Positions 8,765 to 17,928 of a DNA stretch of 58,604 nucleotides are shown here, piece after piece. The stretch comes from DATNPH01 sp036703315. Its GTDB lineage: Bacteria > Cyanobacteriota > Cyanobacteriia > Cyanobacteriales > Coleofasciculaceae. A program made the position numbers and the translations under genes. The notes under the pieces were generated by a model. The model saw only the letters and a list, made by a program, of their open reading frames with translations, searched no databases and had not been told where the DNA came from. The stretch lies in NCBI GenBank assembly GCA_036703315.1, contig DATNPH010000149.1:1-58604 (forward strand), read 5' to 3'. Every line of letters starts with the position of its first letter. Position 1 is the stretch's first letter.

Positions 8765-10258
8765 ATGATTGCAGCAGCATCTCCCAACCTACCTGTTTTA
8801 GAGGAATCAAGGTCAGGCTTGCCCAATATCTGCGGTTGGGAAGCCCAAATCAGTTCGGTGGTGAACCACGATAAACCCGTATTTCTGCCCACGACTAATC
8901 TCCGCTTGGAAGACATCACAGCAGGATTTGCTTGCGCTCTACACATGCACCAACCCACTATCCCAGCGGGTGCCAATGGCGAACTGATCAGCAATCTCCA
9001 GTACATGTTTGAACATCCCCAAGAAGGGGATAACCACAATGCAGAACCCTTTGCCGGGTGCTATAAACGAATGGGAGATTTTATTCCCCAACTGATTGAG
9101 GAGGGTTGCAATCCTCGAATCATGCTCGACTACTCCGGTAATCTGTTGTGGGGATTGCGACAACTGGGACGAGATGATGTGCTGAACAATCTCAAGCGCA
9201 TTACCTGTGACCCCCAGTACCAGCCTTATGTGGAATGGTTAGGGACAATGTGGAGTCATGCCGTCGTACCCTCAACACCAATTCCCGACATTAAACTCCA
9301 CATCCAGGCTTGGCAACATTACTTTGCTGCAATTTTTGGCTATGATGCCCTGAAGCGTGTCAAAGGCTTTTCGCCGCCGGAGATGCACCTGCCCAATCAT
9401 CCAGATACTCTGTATGAATACATCAAAGCTCTAAAAGAATCTGGTTATCGCTGGTTGATGGTGCAGGAACATTCCGTTGAAAATCTAGATGGTTCAGGGC
9501 TACAGCAGGAACAGAAATATATTCCGAACCGTTTGGTTGCTCGCAATTCCAAAGGCGAAACCATTAGCATCACAGCGTTGATTAAAACTCAAGGATCAGA
9601 TACAAAGTTAGTGGCTCAGATGCAGCCCTATTTTGAAGCCAAAGGGCGGGGCAAGCAGCAAGTTGGTAATGTCACAATTCCCTCTGTAGTTACTCAAATT
9701 GCGGATGGGGAAAATGGCGGCGTGATGATGAATGAATATCCCCGCGACTTCTTCAGAATTTGGTATGAACTTCGTGATCAAGGTGGGGGGAAGACGGGTG
9801 TTGTTCCAATCAACGGCACTGAGTATTTGGAACTGATTGAGGCAGCAGGTGTCAATCCTGAAGACTATCCGACTTGTCAAGCGATTAATCAGCATAAAGT
9901 TTGGCAGCGAGTTTCTCCAGACAATGCAACACCAGAGGCAGTGGAAAAGGCGATCGCACAATTGAAGGAAACCGACCATCAATTTCACATGGATGGTGCT
10001 TCTTGGACAAGTGATTTAAGTTGGGTCAAAGGCTACGAAAATGTCTTAGGTCCAATGAATCAACTCAGTGCTACATTTCACCAAAAGTATGACTCGCTCG
10101 TGCAGCAAGATTCTTCAGTTACTCAGCAATTTGAATATCAGCAAGCTTTGCTGTACAACTTATTACTTCAAACGAGCTGCTTTCGGTACTGGGGGCAAGG
10201 AACTTGGACTGACTATGCCCGCGAACTTTACCGTCGTGGTGAAGCGTCGCTAACATAA
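8765..10258 (+). CDS. GH57 family glycoside hydrolase
   Basis: A 497-residue GH57 enzyme; the family includes amylopullulanases, 4-alpha-glucanotransferases and branching enzymes. The first conserved region is HMHQPTIP (His-Gln-Pro signature). KGFSPPEMHLPNHP carries the region with the expected catalytic Glu, and the DWVQEHS-like MVQEHSVEN and DGENGG segments match later family regions. No signal peptide is seen, so it is probably cytoplasmic. The exact activity cannot be decided from motifs. It sits divergent from glgA and beside two GH13 enzymes, which supports a role in storage-glucan remodelling. A clean hairpin follows at 10272-10299. Confidence 0.85.
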   Translation: MIAAASPNLPVLEESRSGLPNICGWEAQISSVVNHDKPVFLPTTNLRLEDITAGFACALHMHQPTIPAGANGELISNLQYMFEHPQEGDNHNAEPFAGCYKRMGDFIPQLIEEGCNPRIMLDYSGNLLWGLRQLGRDDVLNNLKRITCDPQYQPYVEWLGTMWSHAVVPSTPIPDIKLHIQAWQHYFAAIFGYDALKRVKGFSPPEMHLPNHPDTLYEYIKALKESGYRWLMVQEHSVENLDGSGLQQEQKYIPNRLVARNSKGETISITALIKTQGSDTKLVAQMQPYFEAKGRGKQQVGNVTIPSVVTQIADGENGGVMMNEYPRDFFRIWYELRDQGGGKTGVVPINGTEYLELIEAAGVNPEDYPTCQAINQHKVWQRVSPDNATPEAVEKAIAQLKETDHQFHMDGASWTSDLSWVKGYENVLGPMNQLSATFHQKYDSLVQQDSSVTQQFEYQQALLYNLLLQTSCFRYWGQGTWTDYARELYRRGEASLT

Positions 10259-10271
10259 ACAACTGCTGGTT

Positions 10272-10299
10272 TCGTGCGTTACAGTAGCGTAACGCACGA
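10272..10299 (+). terminator. Hairpin after the GH57 gene
   Basis: Perfect 11-bp arms tcgtgcgttac (10272-10282) and gtaacgcacga (10289-10299) with a 6-base loop, starting 14 bases after the stop codon. There is no strong T-run, but the position and stem strength favour a terminator. Confidence 0.6.
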
Positions 10300-10380
10300 T
10301 ATTGATTTGGGCGATCGCGATTACACTCCTTCTCGCTATCAATCCAGGTAAAAACACTAAAGGCACATGAGAAGAAACCA

Positions 10381-10740
10381 CTATACAGCGTAGTGGGAAA
10401 AAGCCTTTTCTACTTTTTGATTAGAACCAAAAAGGAACACTTCAGCAACGGGATATCCTTGAGCACCTTTGTAATACAAAGTGATGCTATCTACGCCTAC
10501 GAGAGTAGTGATTAGCTCAAAATGTAAATCGGGAATAAGCTGAAGCGCCTTGTCCCAATAAGCTCCGATAGCGGTTTTGCCTCGAAGTGTACCGGATGGT
10601 TCGTCAGCAATCTTTGGAATAAGGGGCGATGACATCTCAAAATCATCTGCATAATGTGCCAAGATGCGTTCAAGATCATGGCTGTTCCAAGAGTCTATCC
10701 AATCGCTTGCAAAATGTTCGGCAAAAGATTTGTCAATCAT
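10381..10740 (-). CDS. NTF2/SnoaL-like small protein
   Basis: A 119-residue protein with the SnoaL-like cone-fold pattern: the helical WIDSWNSHDLERILAHYADDFEM start is typical, followed by LRGKTAIGAYWDKAL and a beta-rich C-terminal half. Such proteins bind small hydrophobic ligands or act as isomerases, cyclases or hydrolases; nothing here points to a substrate. The length is normal for the family. It lies downstream of a GH13 gene on the same strand but is separated from it by a strong terminator, so it is probably transcribed on its own. The start is ATG 10740. Confidence 0.75.
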   Translation of the reverse strand: MIDKSFAEHFASDWIDSWNSHDLERILAHYADDFEMSSPLIPKIADEPSGTLRGKTAIGAYWDKALQLIPDLHFELITTLVGVDSITLYYKGAQGYPVAEVFLFGSNQKVEKAFSHYAV

Positions 10741-10823
10741 CAGTTTAGTAAAACTGGAATATAAAAGTCAGCCAACTAAGTATATAGAGCGTCCCACCAT
10801 CTGAGCTGAAGGTGACTGAAGAT

Positions 10824-10890
10824 AAAAAAACAATTGCCAGCTGGAAGTTAGCGCTAAAACAGCTCACCCGCTGGCAATATAAGTTTTTTG
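10824..10890. terminator. Bidirectional intrinsic terminator
   Basis: Arms attgccagc (10833-10841) and gctggcaat (10870-10878) pair perfectly. An A7 run on the left (10824-10830) becomes a U-run on the minus strand, and a T6 run follows on the plus strand. It lies 37 bases past the end of the minus-strand GH13 gene, which it should terminate. Confidence 0.75.
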
Positions 10891-10914
10891 ATCAGGGCGA
10901 AAAGCCCCATTTAC

Positions 10915-12567
10915 TTACTGCCAAACAAAAACGTGGGCTTCGTAGTCTCCAATATCAATCATGATGCCATCATCCCCAGCTTCGACATCGTAGTCCCTAG
11001 TCCATTCGTGCCACGTCCCCGCTTCTGGGAAGTTAGGAATGTGATAGCTACCTAGGAAGTTTTCGGAGAAGTTCGCCACCACCACTACACGAGAACCTTC
11101 ATCATTCCAACGGCTGTAAGCTAATACCTTAGCTTCGGGATTTTCGTGGATGAAGTCAATGTTTTCAGTGTAGAGGGCATGATTGCTTTTACGAAGATGA
11201 ATCAAGCCTTTGCAAAACTCAAATAGACCGCGATTTAGGTCATGACCTAGTAGTGTCCAATCGATTTTTGCTTGCTCTTGGGTTTTGTACTTATACTCGC
11301 CAAATTCTTCACCCATCCATAGCAGAGGCACTCCGACTGCTGTCATAGTGATAACAGCCCCCAACCTTCTCCGCTTAAACGCTTCCTCATCCAAAATCCC
11401 GCGATCGCCTAGCTCTGCTAAAACATGATTATGGTCGTGATTTGTCAGGTAATTCACGACATTGGTGGCACCCATGAAGCCTTGCCGCTTGCAATCAATC
11501 ACATCCTTGAGGCGTTCTATATCAAAGGTGTCACCGCAGATATGTTCCAGAACGCAGTGATAGAAGCTGTCATGCCAGCAGCCATCCATTGGCCCGTCTG
11601 CATTCGTGATGCTGGTGGTTTCAGGAATGTGTTCGGCAACGCAGTAAAAAGGCTTCATGCTAGCCGCTTGTTTGGCTTCCTGAACAATCCAGTGCATGAA
11701 ATCGTAGTTAGCAATTTGTCTGGCGGCGTCGAAGCGAATGCCGTCGATATGATACTGTTCAACCCAAAAGCGTACTTGGTCACCCATAAACTTGCGCGCT
11801 GGGAAAGTATCCAGGTTTTCGTCGTAGAATTCGTAGTTAAACTCTGGTCCCCAGTTGTTATCAGGGTCACGCGGGGAGTGGTGATACCAGTAGTCGTGGT
11901 CAATCTGCGTTAGAGGACTTTCTGCTTCTGAGTGGTTATAAATCCCGTCCATGATGACGCGAATTCCATGACCATGACACTCATCAATTAAATTCTTCAA
12001 CTCCTCACTCGTACCATAGCTAGATTCTGTAGCGAAGAAGTAGCGCGGATTATAGCCCCAGCTGTGGTCGCCTGGATACTCTTTGACTGGCATCAACTCG
12101 ATCGCGTTAACCCCCAAGTCGCTGAGGTAATCTAATTTTTCAACAACGTGCTTGTATTGGCCTCTAGCGAAGGGGTCAGCCTCCCCACCAGAGAAATCGC
12201 CAACGTGCACTTCGTAGATGACTAGCTCATGATCCGCAGGTAATGGCTTATCGTCGTGTTTCCAAACGTAGGTATCGACAATCCGTTCACCATCTTTGAT
12301 CCGCACGTTGCCATTTTGGGTAGGGTTGTCAATGTCTGTAGCGTAGGGGTCAACGACTTCTACCCATTGATCAGGTTCAAAGAACCAGGATTTTGATTGA
12401 ACGCGGAACTTATACTGATATACTCCATCCTCAAGCTCAACCTTTGTCCGGAAATAACCATCCTCCCCTTTCTCCATGGGGATGTCTTTCCAATCTGAGA
12501 AAGACCCGATCAATGCGGCTCCTTTGTTATAAGGAGCAAATAACTTAAATTCGATTTGATTTGCCAT
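10915..12567 (-). CDS. GH13 enzyme with N-terminal CBM48-like domain
   Basis: A 550-residue glycogen-active GH13 protein. Residues 1-95 look like a CBM48/isoamylase N-terminal domain (FKLFAPYNKGAALIGSFSDW, YQYKFRV). The barrel has VIYEVHVGDF, region I IMDGIYNHSE, the nucleophile Asp in GIRFDAARQ, the acid Glu in CVAEHIPE and the third Asp in LTNHDHNH. The EVHVGDF and WGYNP words are shared with branching enzymes and maltooligosyltrehalose trehalohydrolases, but the protein is shorter than typical GlgB. Branching or debranching of glycogen is likely; the exact reaction is unresolved. The start is ATG 12567. It is one of four glucan genes in 7 kb. Confidence 0.83.
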   Translation of the reverse strand: MANQIEFKLFAPYNKGAALIGSFSDWKDIPMEKGEDGYFRTKVELEDGVYQYKFRVQSKSWFFEPDQWVEVVDPYATDIDNPTQNGNVRIKDGERIVDTYVWKHDDKPLPADHELVIYEVHVGDFSGGEADPFARGQYKHVVEKLDYLSDLGVNAIELMPVKEYPGDHSWGYNPRYFFATESSYGTSEELKNLIDECHGHGIRVIMDGIYNHSEAESPLTQIDHDYWYHHSPRDPDNNWGPEFNYEFYDENLDTFPARKFMGDQVRFWVEQYHIDGIRFDAARQIANYDFMHWIVQEAKQAASMKPFYCVAEHIPETTSITNADGPMDGCWHDSFYHCVLEHICGDTFDIERLKDVIDCKRQGFMGATNVVNYLTNHDHNHVLAELGDRGILDEEAFKRRRLGAVITMTAVGVPLLWMGEEFGEYKYKTQEQAKIDWTLLGHDLNRGLFEFCKGLIHLRKSNHALYTENIDFIHENPEAKVLAYSRWNDEGSRVVVVANFSENFLGSYHIPNFPEAGTWHEWTRDYDVEAGDDGIMIDIGDYEAHVFVWQ

Positions 12568-12754
12568 AAGAGCCCCAGCTTTAACAGGAAGTTAAAGAAG
12601 TTGAAGTGGATAGGGGTATTGTCTAGTCTTTAACCGCGGTAATGGATCGTTCCGAAGAGATAAAGTTGCTTGTTGGCACTCTAGCTTCGACAGATAACAG
12701 CTATCAAGCGTATAGTTGGGTTAGCTTGCACATAAGCGGGTTTGCTGATTCTAG

Positions 12755-13087
12755 CGGCGTTATCCTATCAAATATCCTGTTTTAGATGTTACGGTGGGGC
12801 TGGCTAACGGGGAAATTCAAGCCGACTATTACATGGTTGATGAAATCCAAAGCACCTATCGCGGGATGATGATTGCGATTCCCTCCCAAAATTGGAGTAT
12901 TTTTGCTTCTTTTAATGAGCAACAGCTTGCCTCGGTTCTATTAGATTTAGCAGCGCAGGTACGTTTAAAGGACTTCTTCAAACAACCTCGCGCCCCCAAG
13001 AAGAAGAAAGACTCTCCTCAATGCGACCCGCGTTACCGACATGTGTCAACGGCAAGACTTTTAGCTCAGGTCAACAAGTCACATTGA
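12755..13087 (+). pseudogene. IS4-like transposase C-terminal remnant
   Basis: The frame is open from about 12755, has no ATG at a sensible place (first usable codon GTG 12794) and ends in KKKDSPQ...RHVSTARLL, which is the tail I associate with cyanobacterial IS4-type transposases. The body DYYMVDEIQSTYRGMMIAIP also fits. Only about 110 of the expected 350-450 residues remain and a stop lies directly upstream, so this is a decayed insertion. A REP fragment and a hairpin follow within 250 bases. Confidence 0.6.
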
Positions 13088-13090
13088 CAG

Positions 13091-13118
13091 GGCTAGCATT
13101 GCCCACCCTACAAATAGA
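13091..13118. repeat. Partial REP-like sequence
   Basis: The word gcattgcccaccctaca matches one arm of the REP palindromes that flank the RAYT gene at 26.1 kb. Only one arm is present here, so it looks like a fragment. Confidence 0.5.
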
Positions 13119-13294
13119 GGTTATGCGTGTAGACTCACTAAAGCCGCGACCCGACTTATACAAACAGCACTTTTGCCCAGCATCAATGAGAGCTGGCTTT
13201 TTCTATGAGATAGTAAAAAAAGCGCTCCCCCCTGGAGCAGAAGAGAGCATTAACGAAATTTACTTTATAGGGAATTTTTTCCTGTCTCATTAGG

Positions 13295-13348
13295 AAAGTC
13301 CATTAGACAATTGGCTGAACGTCTTCAGCTAAATGGCTAATGGACTTT
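13295..13348. repeat. Long two-part hairpin
   Basis: Outer arms aaagtccattag (13295-13306) and ctaatggacttt (13337-13348) enclose an inner gctgaa/ttcagc stem with a cgtc loop. It sits between the IS4 remnant and the convergent FAD monooxygenase gene. It may be a terminator for the region or a small palindromic element. The rest of 13119-13481 shows only a weak ccagc/gctgg hairpin followed by T5 near 13176-13202. Confidence 0.55.
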
Positions 13349-13481
13349 ATAGTTTCATTCCCCACTCTTGACCTGTCTGATGAACTGGTCTAACACCTTA
13401 CGAGCTACCTTGTAACCCGGCGCTTGGTGTCCTAGCTTGAGACTAGCGAGGATGCTAGAGCGAAGCCGGATGCTCCTGCGT

Positions 13482-14888
13482 TCATCCTCGTTCGGGGATA
13501 CTTTGCTCTGGATCATTTCCCTGGCTTTCCCGTCGTAGGTGGATTGCTTTATACAATAAGCGTGCGAGGATACCAGGCTGGAAGAATGCAGAGGGTGGCT
13601 TTTCCAAGTGCATCACCTCTGACCAAACTTTGTAAGTGTAGGGACTCTCGACGGCTAATAGCGTCACCTCGTCAAAATAGCGATGTAGGAGTCCGGTTAC
13701 CAGATTGGAGTGTCCTCCTTCTGTTGTTTGCCAGCGCAAGTCTTCACCCGTTGCTATCAGCCAAGGTGTAGTGTTGACTTTTGCTAGCTGTTTTTGGAAT
13801 CGTTTAGATAACCCTAGTAAATCGCCTCGCTGTTGCTGTTTTAAGCATTGGTTCAGCGTCAATGCACCCAAGGCGGCAACACTCATCCCCTGACCGTATA
13901 TGGGATTGAAAGCGCAGACAGCGTCACCTATGACAATAAAGTTTTCTGGAAAGCGGGAGAGTTTTTCGTAGTGACGCAAGCGGTTTTCAGTTCTGCGATA
14001 GCCATAGATGGGTGAGAGGGGCTTGGCGTCTTTGAGTACTTCATAGACAACTGGACTACGCATCGTCCGGGCAAAGTCCAAAAAACCAGCTTCATCAGTG
14101 GGCGGATAGTCTCGACCAACGCCAACGAGGGTAGCTATCCAGCGATTCTCCTCTACTGAATAAATCCCACCTCCTCTCTTCTCATGCGGCGGTTTAGGCA
14201 ACAGGTAGACGGCTTGCCAGTCACACTGGAGGTGTGTGGGGCGCTGATACCACCGACTGGCATAGCCCAAAAATGAGTTGATTACTGTTTGTTCCGGTGA
14301 AGCGTAGCCTAATGCCGTCAGCCACTGTGGAGTATGGGAATTTCGTCCACTAGCGTCTACTACCAGATTGGCAGATAACTCGGCATGGTCATGGCTTGCG
14401 CGAACTCGCACGCCAGTAACGCAAGTGTTGTTGGTATCCGACAACAAACCAATTACTTGAGCACCTTGCAAAAAACGTACCTTATTATCAACCACCAACC
14501 TGTTGCGGATGCTCCACTCCAGCAGATTCCGGCTACTGGCACGCATTTTCAAATCGGAAGAAAAACGTGGTGTCCAGCCGCCCAACTGTAGGAGGGGAAA
14601 ATCAGCCGTCCAGTCAATCCTTGGTGCGCCGACTACTGCCAATTCGTTTTGCAAGCCAGGGAAAAGCTGTTCTAAAATTTTTAGCCCTGTGGTAAGCAAC
14701 ACATGGACATGATGGGATTGGGGTACACCTTTTCGCCACTCAGGTTGAGCGGGAAGAAAATCGCTCTCCACAATCGTCACTTGCTCGAAGTGGTCACTCA
14801 GTACCCGCGCTACCAATAGCCCAGCCATGCTGCCACCAATAACAAGGGCGTGCTTATGGTTATTTGTAGCAATTTCCGAGTGAAACAT
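13482..14888 (-). CDS. FAD-dependent monooxygenase-like protein
   Basis: A 468-residue flavoprotein of the PHBH/UbiH-like class. The N-terminal dinucleotide-binding motif VIGGSMAGLLVARVL is followed by the acidic strand end VTIVESD. VVDASGRNSHTP is the DG-like second motif, and FIVIGDAVCAFNPIYGQGMS is the conserved GD...P FAD-ribityl motif. Family members hydroxylate aromatic or isoprenoid substrates using NAD(P)H, although some act as halogenases or geranylgeranyl reductases. No substrate is evident from the neighbours. The start is ATG 14888. No signal peptide is present. It is convergent with the IS4 remnant. Confidence 0.82.
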   Translation of the reverse strand: MFHSEIATNNHKHALVIGGSMAGLLVARVLSDHFEQVTIVESDFLPAQPEWRKGVPQSHHVHVLLTTGLKILEQLFPGLQNELAVVGAPRIDWTADFPLLQLGGWTPRFSSDLKMRASSRNLLEWSIRNRLVVDNKVRFLQGAQVIGLLSDTNNTCVTGVRVRASHDHAELSANLVVDASGRNSHTPQWLTALGYASPEQTVINSFLGYASRWYQRPTHLQCDWQAVYLLPKPPHEKRGGGIYSVEENRWIATLVGVGRDYPPTDEAGFLDFARTMRSPVVYEVLKDAKPLSPIYGYRRTENRLRHYEKLSRFPENFIVIGDAVCAFNPIYGQGMSVAALGALTLNQCLKQQQRGDLLGLSKRFQKQLAKVNTTPWLIATGEDLRWQTTEGGHSNLVTGLLHRYFDEVTLLAVESPYTYKVWSEVMHLEKPPSAFFQPGILARLLYKAIHLRRESQGNDPEQSIPERG

Positions 14889-15505
14889 TTAAATTTCCTT
14901 AAAAAACTGTCTTCACAGAATTGATGAAACGTGAGCAGGCGATCGCGAGAACATTGAGAAAAAAAGCGCTGCTGTCGGTCAGTAACATCTCATACTTGGA
15001 TTAGCATAAATCCCCTAAGAAGCAGTAAGGGATTGGCGAACGATGGAATCGAGACTTGGCGTTGGACAGTTCCAATGTTAGAACTGAGGTGTTTTCGGTT
15101 CTCGGTGCAGGCGAAGCGCTTGACACGCTGCTTCGCTAACGACTATTGGGTCACAGTCGCTGAGATTTTGGTGAAGAGATTGTGGCAACTGCTAGAGCCA
15201 CTGATTCCATTGCCAAGCAAGGGCTTTTATTTAAGTTGCTAAGCTATTGCTCCGGTAATAAAGCATCGTTCTCCTCAGGTCGTCCTAAGTTATCAGTACT
15301 AGAATCCACGAGTCATACCAATGACTAGTGACTAAAACCGACAACTTCAACTGACCAAGTTCAATACATAACACCTGATAACTTGTGCCACGTTACAATG
15401 ACTAGCCTCCTAGCCAAGAAGTATATAAACATCCTCTAAGGATACCTGGCAATTATTCAGGTATTGCAGCGTTTTTTCCATAAGACAAAACAAAAAGAAC
15501 AGATT
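14889..15505. other. Gene-poor gap before the beta-helix gene
   Basis: A short open frame at 15033-15242 lacks any recognisable feature and is not called. Close to the next gene, atacctg (15442-15448) and caggtat (15458-15464) form a hairpin with a 9-base loop, possibly part of the leader. Nothing else is clear. Confidence 0.4.
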
Positions 15506-17062
15506 ATGTTTCGGAAAATTTCAATCCTATCGTTTGTGGTTTTGTTGTTTCTCGCTTTGCTGCTTCCGGCTCATGGTAATGTAGACAAACCGGAAACCAA
15601 TTTTTATGTTGCTCTTAATGGCAGTGATTCAAACCCCGGAACCTTTGATAAGCCTTGGGTAACTATTAATCATGCCGCTGATGTGCTAAAAGCAGGGGAA
15701 ACTGTATATATAAGAGGTGGCACCTATCGAATAAATCAGCAGATAGTGGCTAAAAATTCTGGTACTGAAAAGGCATGGATTGTTTATTCAAGCTACCCAG
15801 GAGAGCAAGCCATTATAGATGCTAGCGATGTTAAGGTAGGCCCTCCAGTTGGCACTCCCCCTTTCCCGCACGATCAGGGAGCATTTCAGGTTGAACGAGT
15901 AAGCTACATCCGTCTCAATAACCTGAAACTCACTAATTCACATAGTGCAGGTTTTACTGTTAGGGACAGTCATCATATAAAACTTTACAATAATACCGCA
16001 AGCACAACCTATTCATCTGGAATTGCAGTCTGGTGTAGTAATAATTTGGGACGGGGATGCGAGCATAATAAAGTTATAGGAAACACTGTTATCAAAGCTA
16101 ATACCTATGACATGATAATGCCTGGATTTGACAGAGGAGAGGAAACCCCACATGAAGCGCTTAGCGTTGGTGATATTTATTACTTTGAGATAGCCTATAA
16201 CCATATTTATGATTGTGATAAGGAAGGTATTGATGTCAAAGGAAGCAGCAAGCACGGAACGGTACATCATAACCACATACATAATTTAGCTCGACAGGGG
16301 CTATACGTGGACAATTGGGGGGATTCAATTGAAGATATTGAAGTATATGAAAATGTTGTTCATGATTCTAAAGGAGCAGGAATAGCTCTATCCGTTGAGG
16401 GGGGTAAACTGACCAATGATATAAAAATCCATCATAATTTTTTATACAACAACTTAGGGACAGGCATTTTCTTTTCAAGGTGGGGGGATGATGGGGTTAA
16501 AGCAAATATTAAAATTTATAATAATACAGTTCACCATAATGGTTATGGTAAACCTAAGCCTGAAGAAAATTATTATTGGATGACTGGAGGATTGTATCTA
16601 TTCTCTAAAAACGTTAAAAATATTGAAATAAAAAATAATATTTTTAGTGATAATAAAGGATTCCAAATAGGCTATAGTGACCACTACTTAAAGATTGACA
16701 ATGATGTTAATGTTGTTTTTCAAAAAAATAATATAAATATTGGCTACAATCTACTAGTTGATAATAATAAGGTGGAATATCCAATTTATGTAGGGTGGCC
16801 GCCAGATAGCTATGCCAATGTCTATTCGACAAAAGGAAGTAACTTTGTTGAAAAGAATCCTTTATTTGTAGATACACAATCGGAGAATTTTTATTTAAAT
16901 AGCAATTCTCCTGCTCTTGATAAGGGAAGTCCTGAGAGTACTTATACCGATCCTGATGGGACACGGAATGATATAGGAGCGTTTTATTATGGGGCAGAAC
17001 GCAACCTTTGGTGGAAAACAAATTTTCCGCCACATTTTAATCTAGGGACTTCCAAAAATTAA
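15506..17062 (+). CDS. Secreted right-handed beta-helix protein
   Basis: A 518-residue exported protein with a strong signal peptide (MFRKISILSFVVLLFLALLL, then AHG). After it comes a YVALNGSDSNPGTFDKPWV segment typical of the start of DUF1565/pectate-lyase-like helices. Many NosD-like repeats with Asn/His ladders follow (HHIKLYNN, DIKIHHN, ANIKIYNN, IEIKNN). These folds are carbohydrate lyases, epimerases or surface binders. No catalytic site could be assigned. ATG 15506 is chosen over the upstream TTG 15464 because the signal peptide begins there. The gene is visibly richer in AT and AAT/ATA codons than its neighbours, which suggests horizontal transfer. Confidence 0.8.
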   Translation: MFRKISILSFVVLLFLALLLPAHGNVDKPETNFYVALNGSDSNPGTFDKPWVTINHAADVLKAGETVYIRGGTYRINQQIVAKNSGTEKAWIVYSSYPGEQAIIDASDVKVGPPVGTPPFPHDQGAFQVERVSYIRLNNLKLTNSHSAGFTVRDSHHIKLYNNTASTTYSSGIAVWCSNNLGRGCEHNKVIGNTVIKANTYDMIMPGFDRGEETPHEALSVGDIYYFEIAYNHIYDCDKEGIDVKGSSKHGTVHHNHIHNLARQGLYVDNWGDSIEDIEVYENVVHDSKGAGIALSVEGGKLTNDIKIHHNFLYNNLGTGIFFSRWGDDGVKANIKIYNNTVHHNGYGKPKPEENYYWMTGGLYLFSKNVKNIEIKNNIFSDNKGFQIGYSDHYLKIDNDVNVVFQKNNINIGYNLLVDNNKVEYPIYVGWPPDSYANVYSTKGSNFVEKNPLFVDTQSENFYLNSNSPALDKGSPESTYTDPDGTRNDIGAFYYGAERNLWWKTNFPPHFNLGTSKN

Positions 17063-17133
17063 TTTGAATATCAGGAATGGGTAGCTTTTCGCCGTTACTT
17101 AATAGCAGTATCGGGGCAAGTACTGCGATCGCC

Positions 17134-17766
17134 TTACTGACTTAACCACGCGATCGCACTTCTAATCCACTCTTCAGCATTTGTGTTTTTAGCCAGCAGC
17201 GTATCCTGGCTAACCGCTTCCAGTGCCTGGGTAATCTCGCTATTTTCATAGCCCAAGGCAAGTAGCGTCATCTCTACATCTTCTAAAATCGTTGGGGATG
17301 GACCTTTGGCAGAAGTGGGTGTGGCTACCCCAGATAACTGACGCCATTCTGCCAGCTTAGTTTTTAGTTCCAAAGCAATGCGTTCAGCCGTTTTATTCCC
17401 AACACCGGGAGTTTTGGCTAGGGCGCGGATATTACCTGTAACAATAGCTTGGACTAAATTTGGCAGTCCGAGCGTATCAATCAGGGCGATCGCTAACTGT
17501 GCCCCAATTCCACTCACACTAACTAACTGACGAAACAAATCTCGCTCTGCTGCGGAAGCAAAACCATAGAGTACCTGTTGGTCTTCTCGGATTTGCAGAT
17601 GAGTAAAGACTTGCACTTGCCCTTGTGATGTCGCTTGTAGTTCTTGTGACAGACGCCGGGGAATTTGCAACTCATAGCCGATTTGGTTAACGTCCAGAAT
17701 CAGAGTGACGCGATTGCCAGTGCTTTTTTGAATACTTGCTACTGTTCCCTTGAGATAGCTGATCAT
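17134..17766 (-). CDS. ruvA: Holliday junction branch-migration protein RuvA
   Basis: The 210-residue RuvA binds four-way junctions and loads the RuvB helicase during recombinational repair. It begins MISYLKGTV, the standard start. The two helix-hairpin-helix motifs are at LVSVSGIGAQLAIALI and LAKTPGVGNKTAERIALELK. The C-terminal domain III that contacts RuvB (LALGYENSEITQAL) is present. The length is typical. It is alone, as is usual in cyanobacteria where ruvB is elsewhere, and is convergent with the beta-helix gene. Confidence 0.95.
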   Translation of the reverse strand: MISYLKGTVASIQKSTGNRVTLILDVNQIGYELQIPRRLSQELQATSQGQVQVFTHLQIREDQQVLYGFASAAERDLFRQLVSVSGIGAQLAIALIDTLGLPNLVQAIVTGNIRALAKTPGVGNKTAERIALELKTKLAEWRQLSGVATPTSAKGPSPTILEDVEMTLLALGYENSEITQALEAVSQDTLLAKNTNAEEWIRSAIAWLSQ

Positions 17767-17825
17767 TAGTTATTGTTCATTGTTAATTGCTAATGGCTAA
17801 TTGTTTATTGTCTTTTCTATTAGCC

Positions 17826-17915
17826 ATTAGCCCTTCGGGTGACGCTCCTGCGTCGCTAGCGTTGCGAAGTACGCCAGTCGCTCATGGGGGAACCCCCAAG
17901 ACCGCGCTGGCTCAC
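17826..17915. repeat. Dispersed cyanobacterial palindrome
   Basis: Between ruvA and the sucrose-phosphatase gene lies a GC-rich patch with tgggggaaccccca (17885-17898) and adjoining cgctcctgcgtcgctagcg words. This resembles a high-copy intergenic repeat of filamentous cyanobacteria. It is recognised from memory, not by a search. Confidence 0.4.
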
Positions 17916-17928
17916 CATTAGCGATTAG

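Noticed and set aside
11425..11913. 162-codon open frame on the plus strand
   Set aside because: It lies wholly inside the minus-strand GH13 gene, whose catalytic motifs are complete. It has no family resemblance, so it is an antisense shadow.
13021..13293. 90-codon plus-strand frame after the IS4 remnant
   Set aside because: It overlaps the remnant in another frame, runs through a REP fragment and has no protein-like conservation.
15033..15242. 69-codon plus-strand frame in the gap after the monooxygenase
   Set aside because: There is no ribosome site, family resemblance or operon context.
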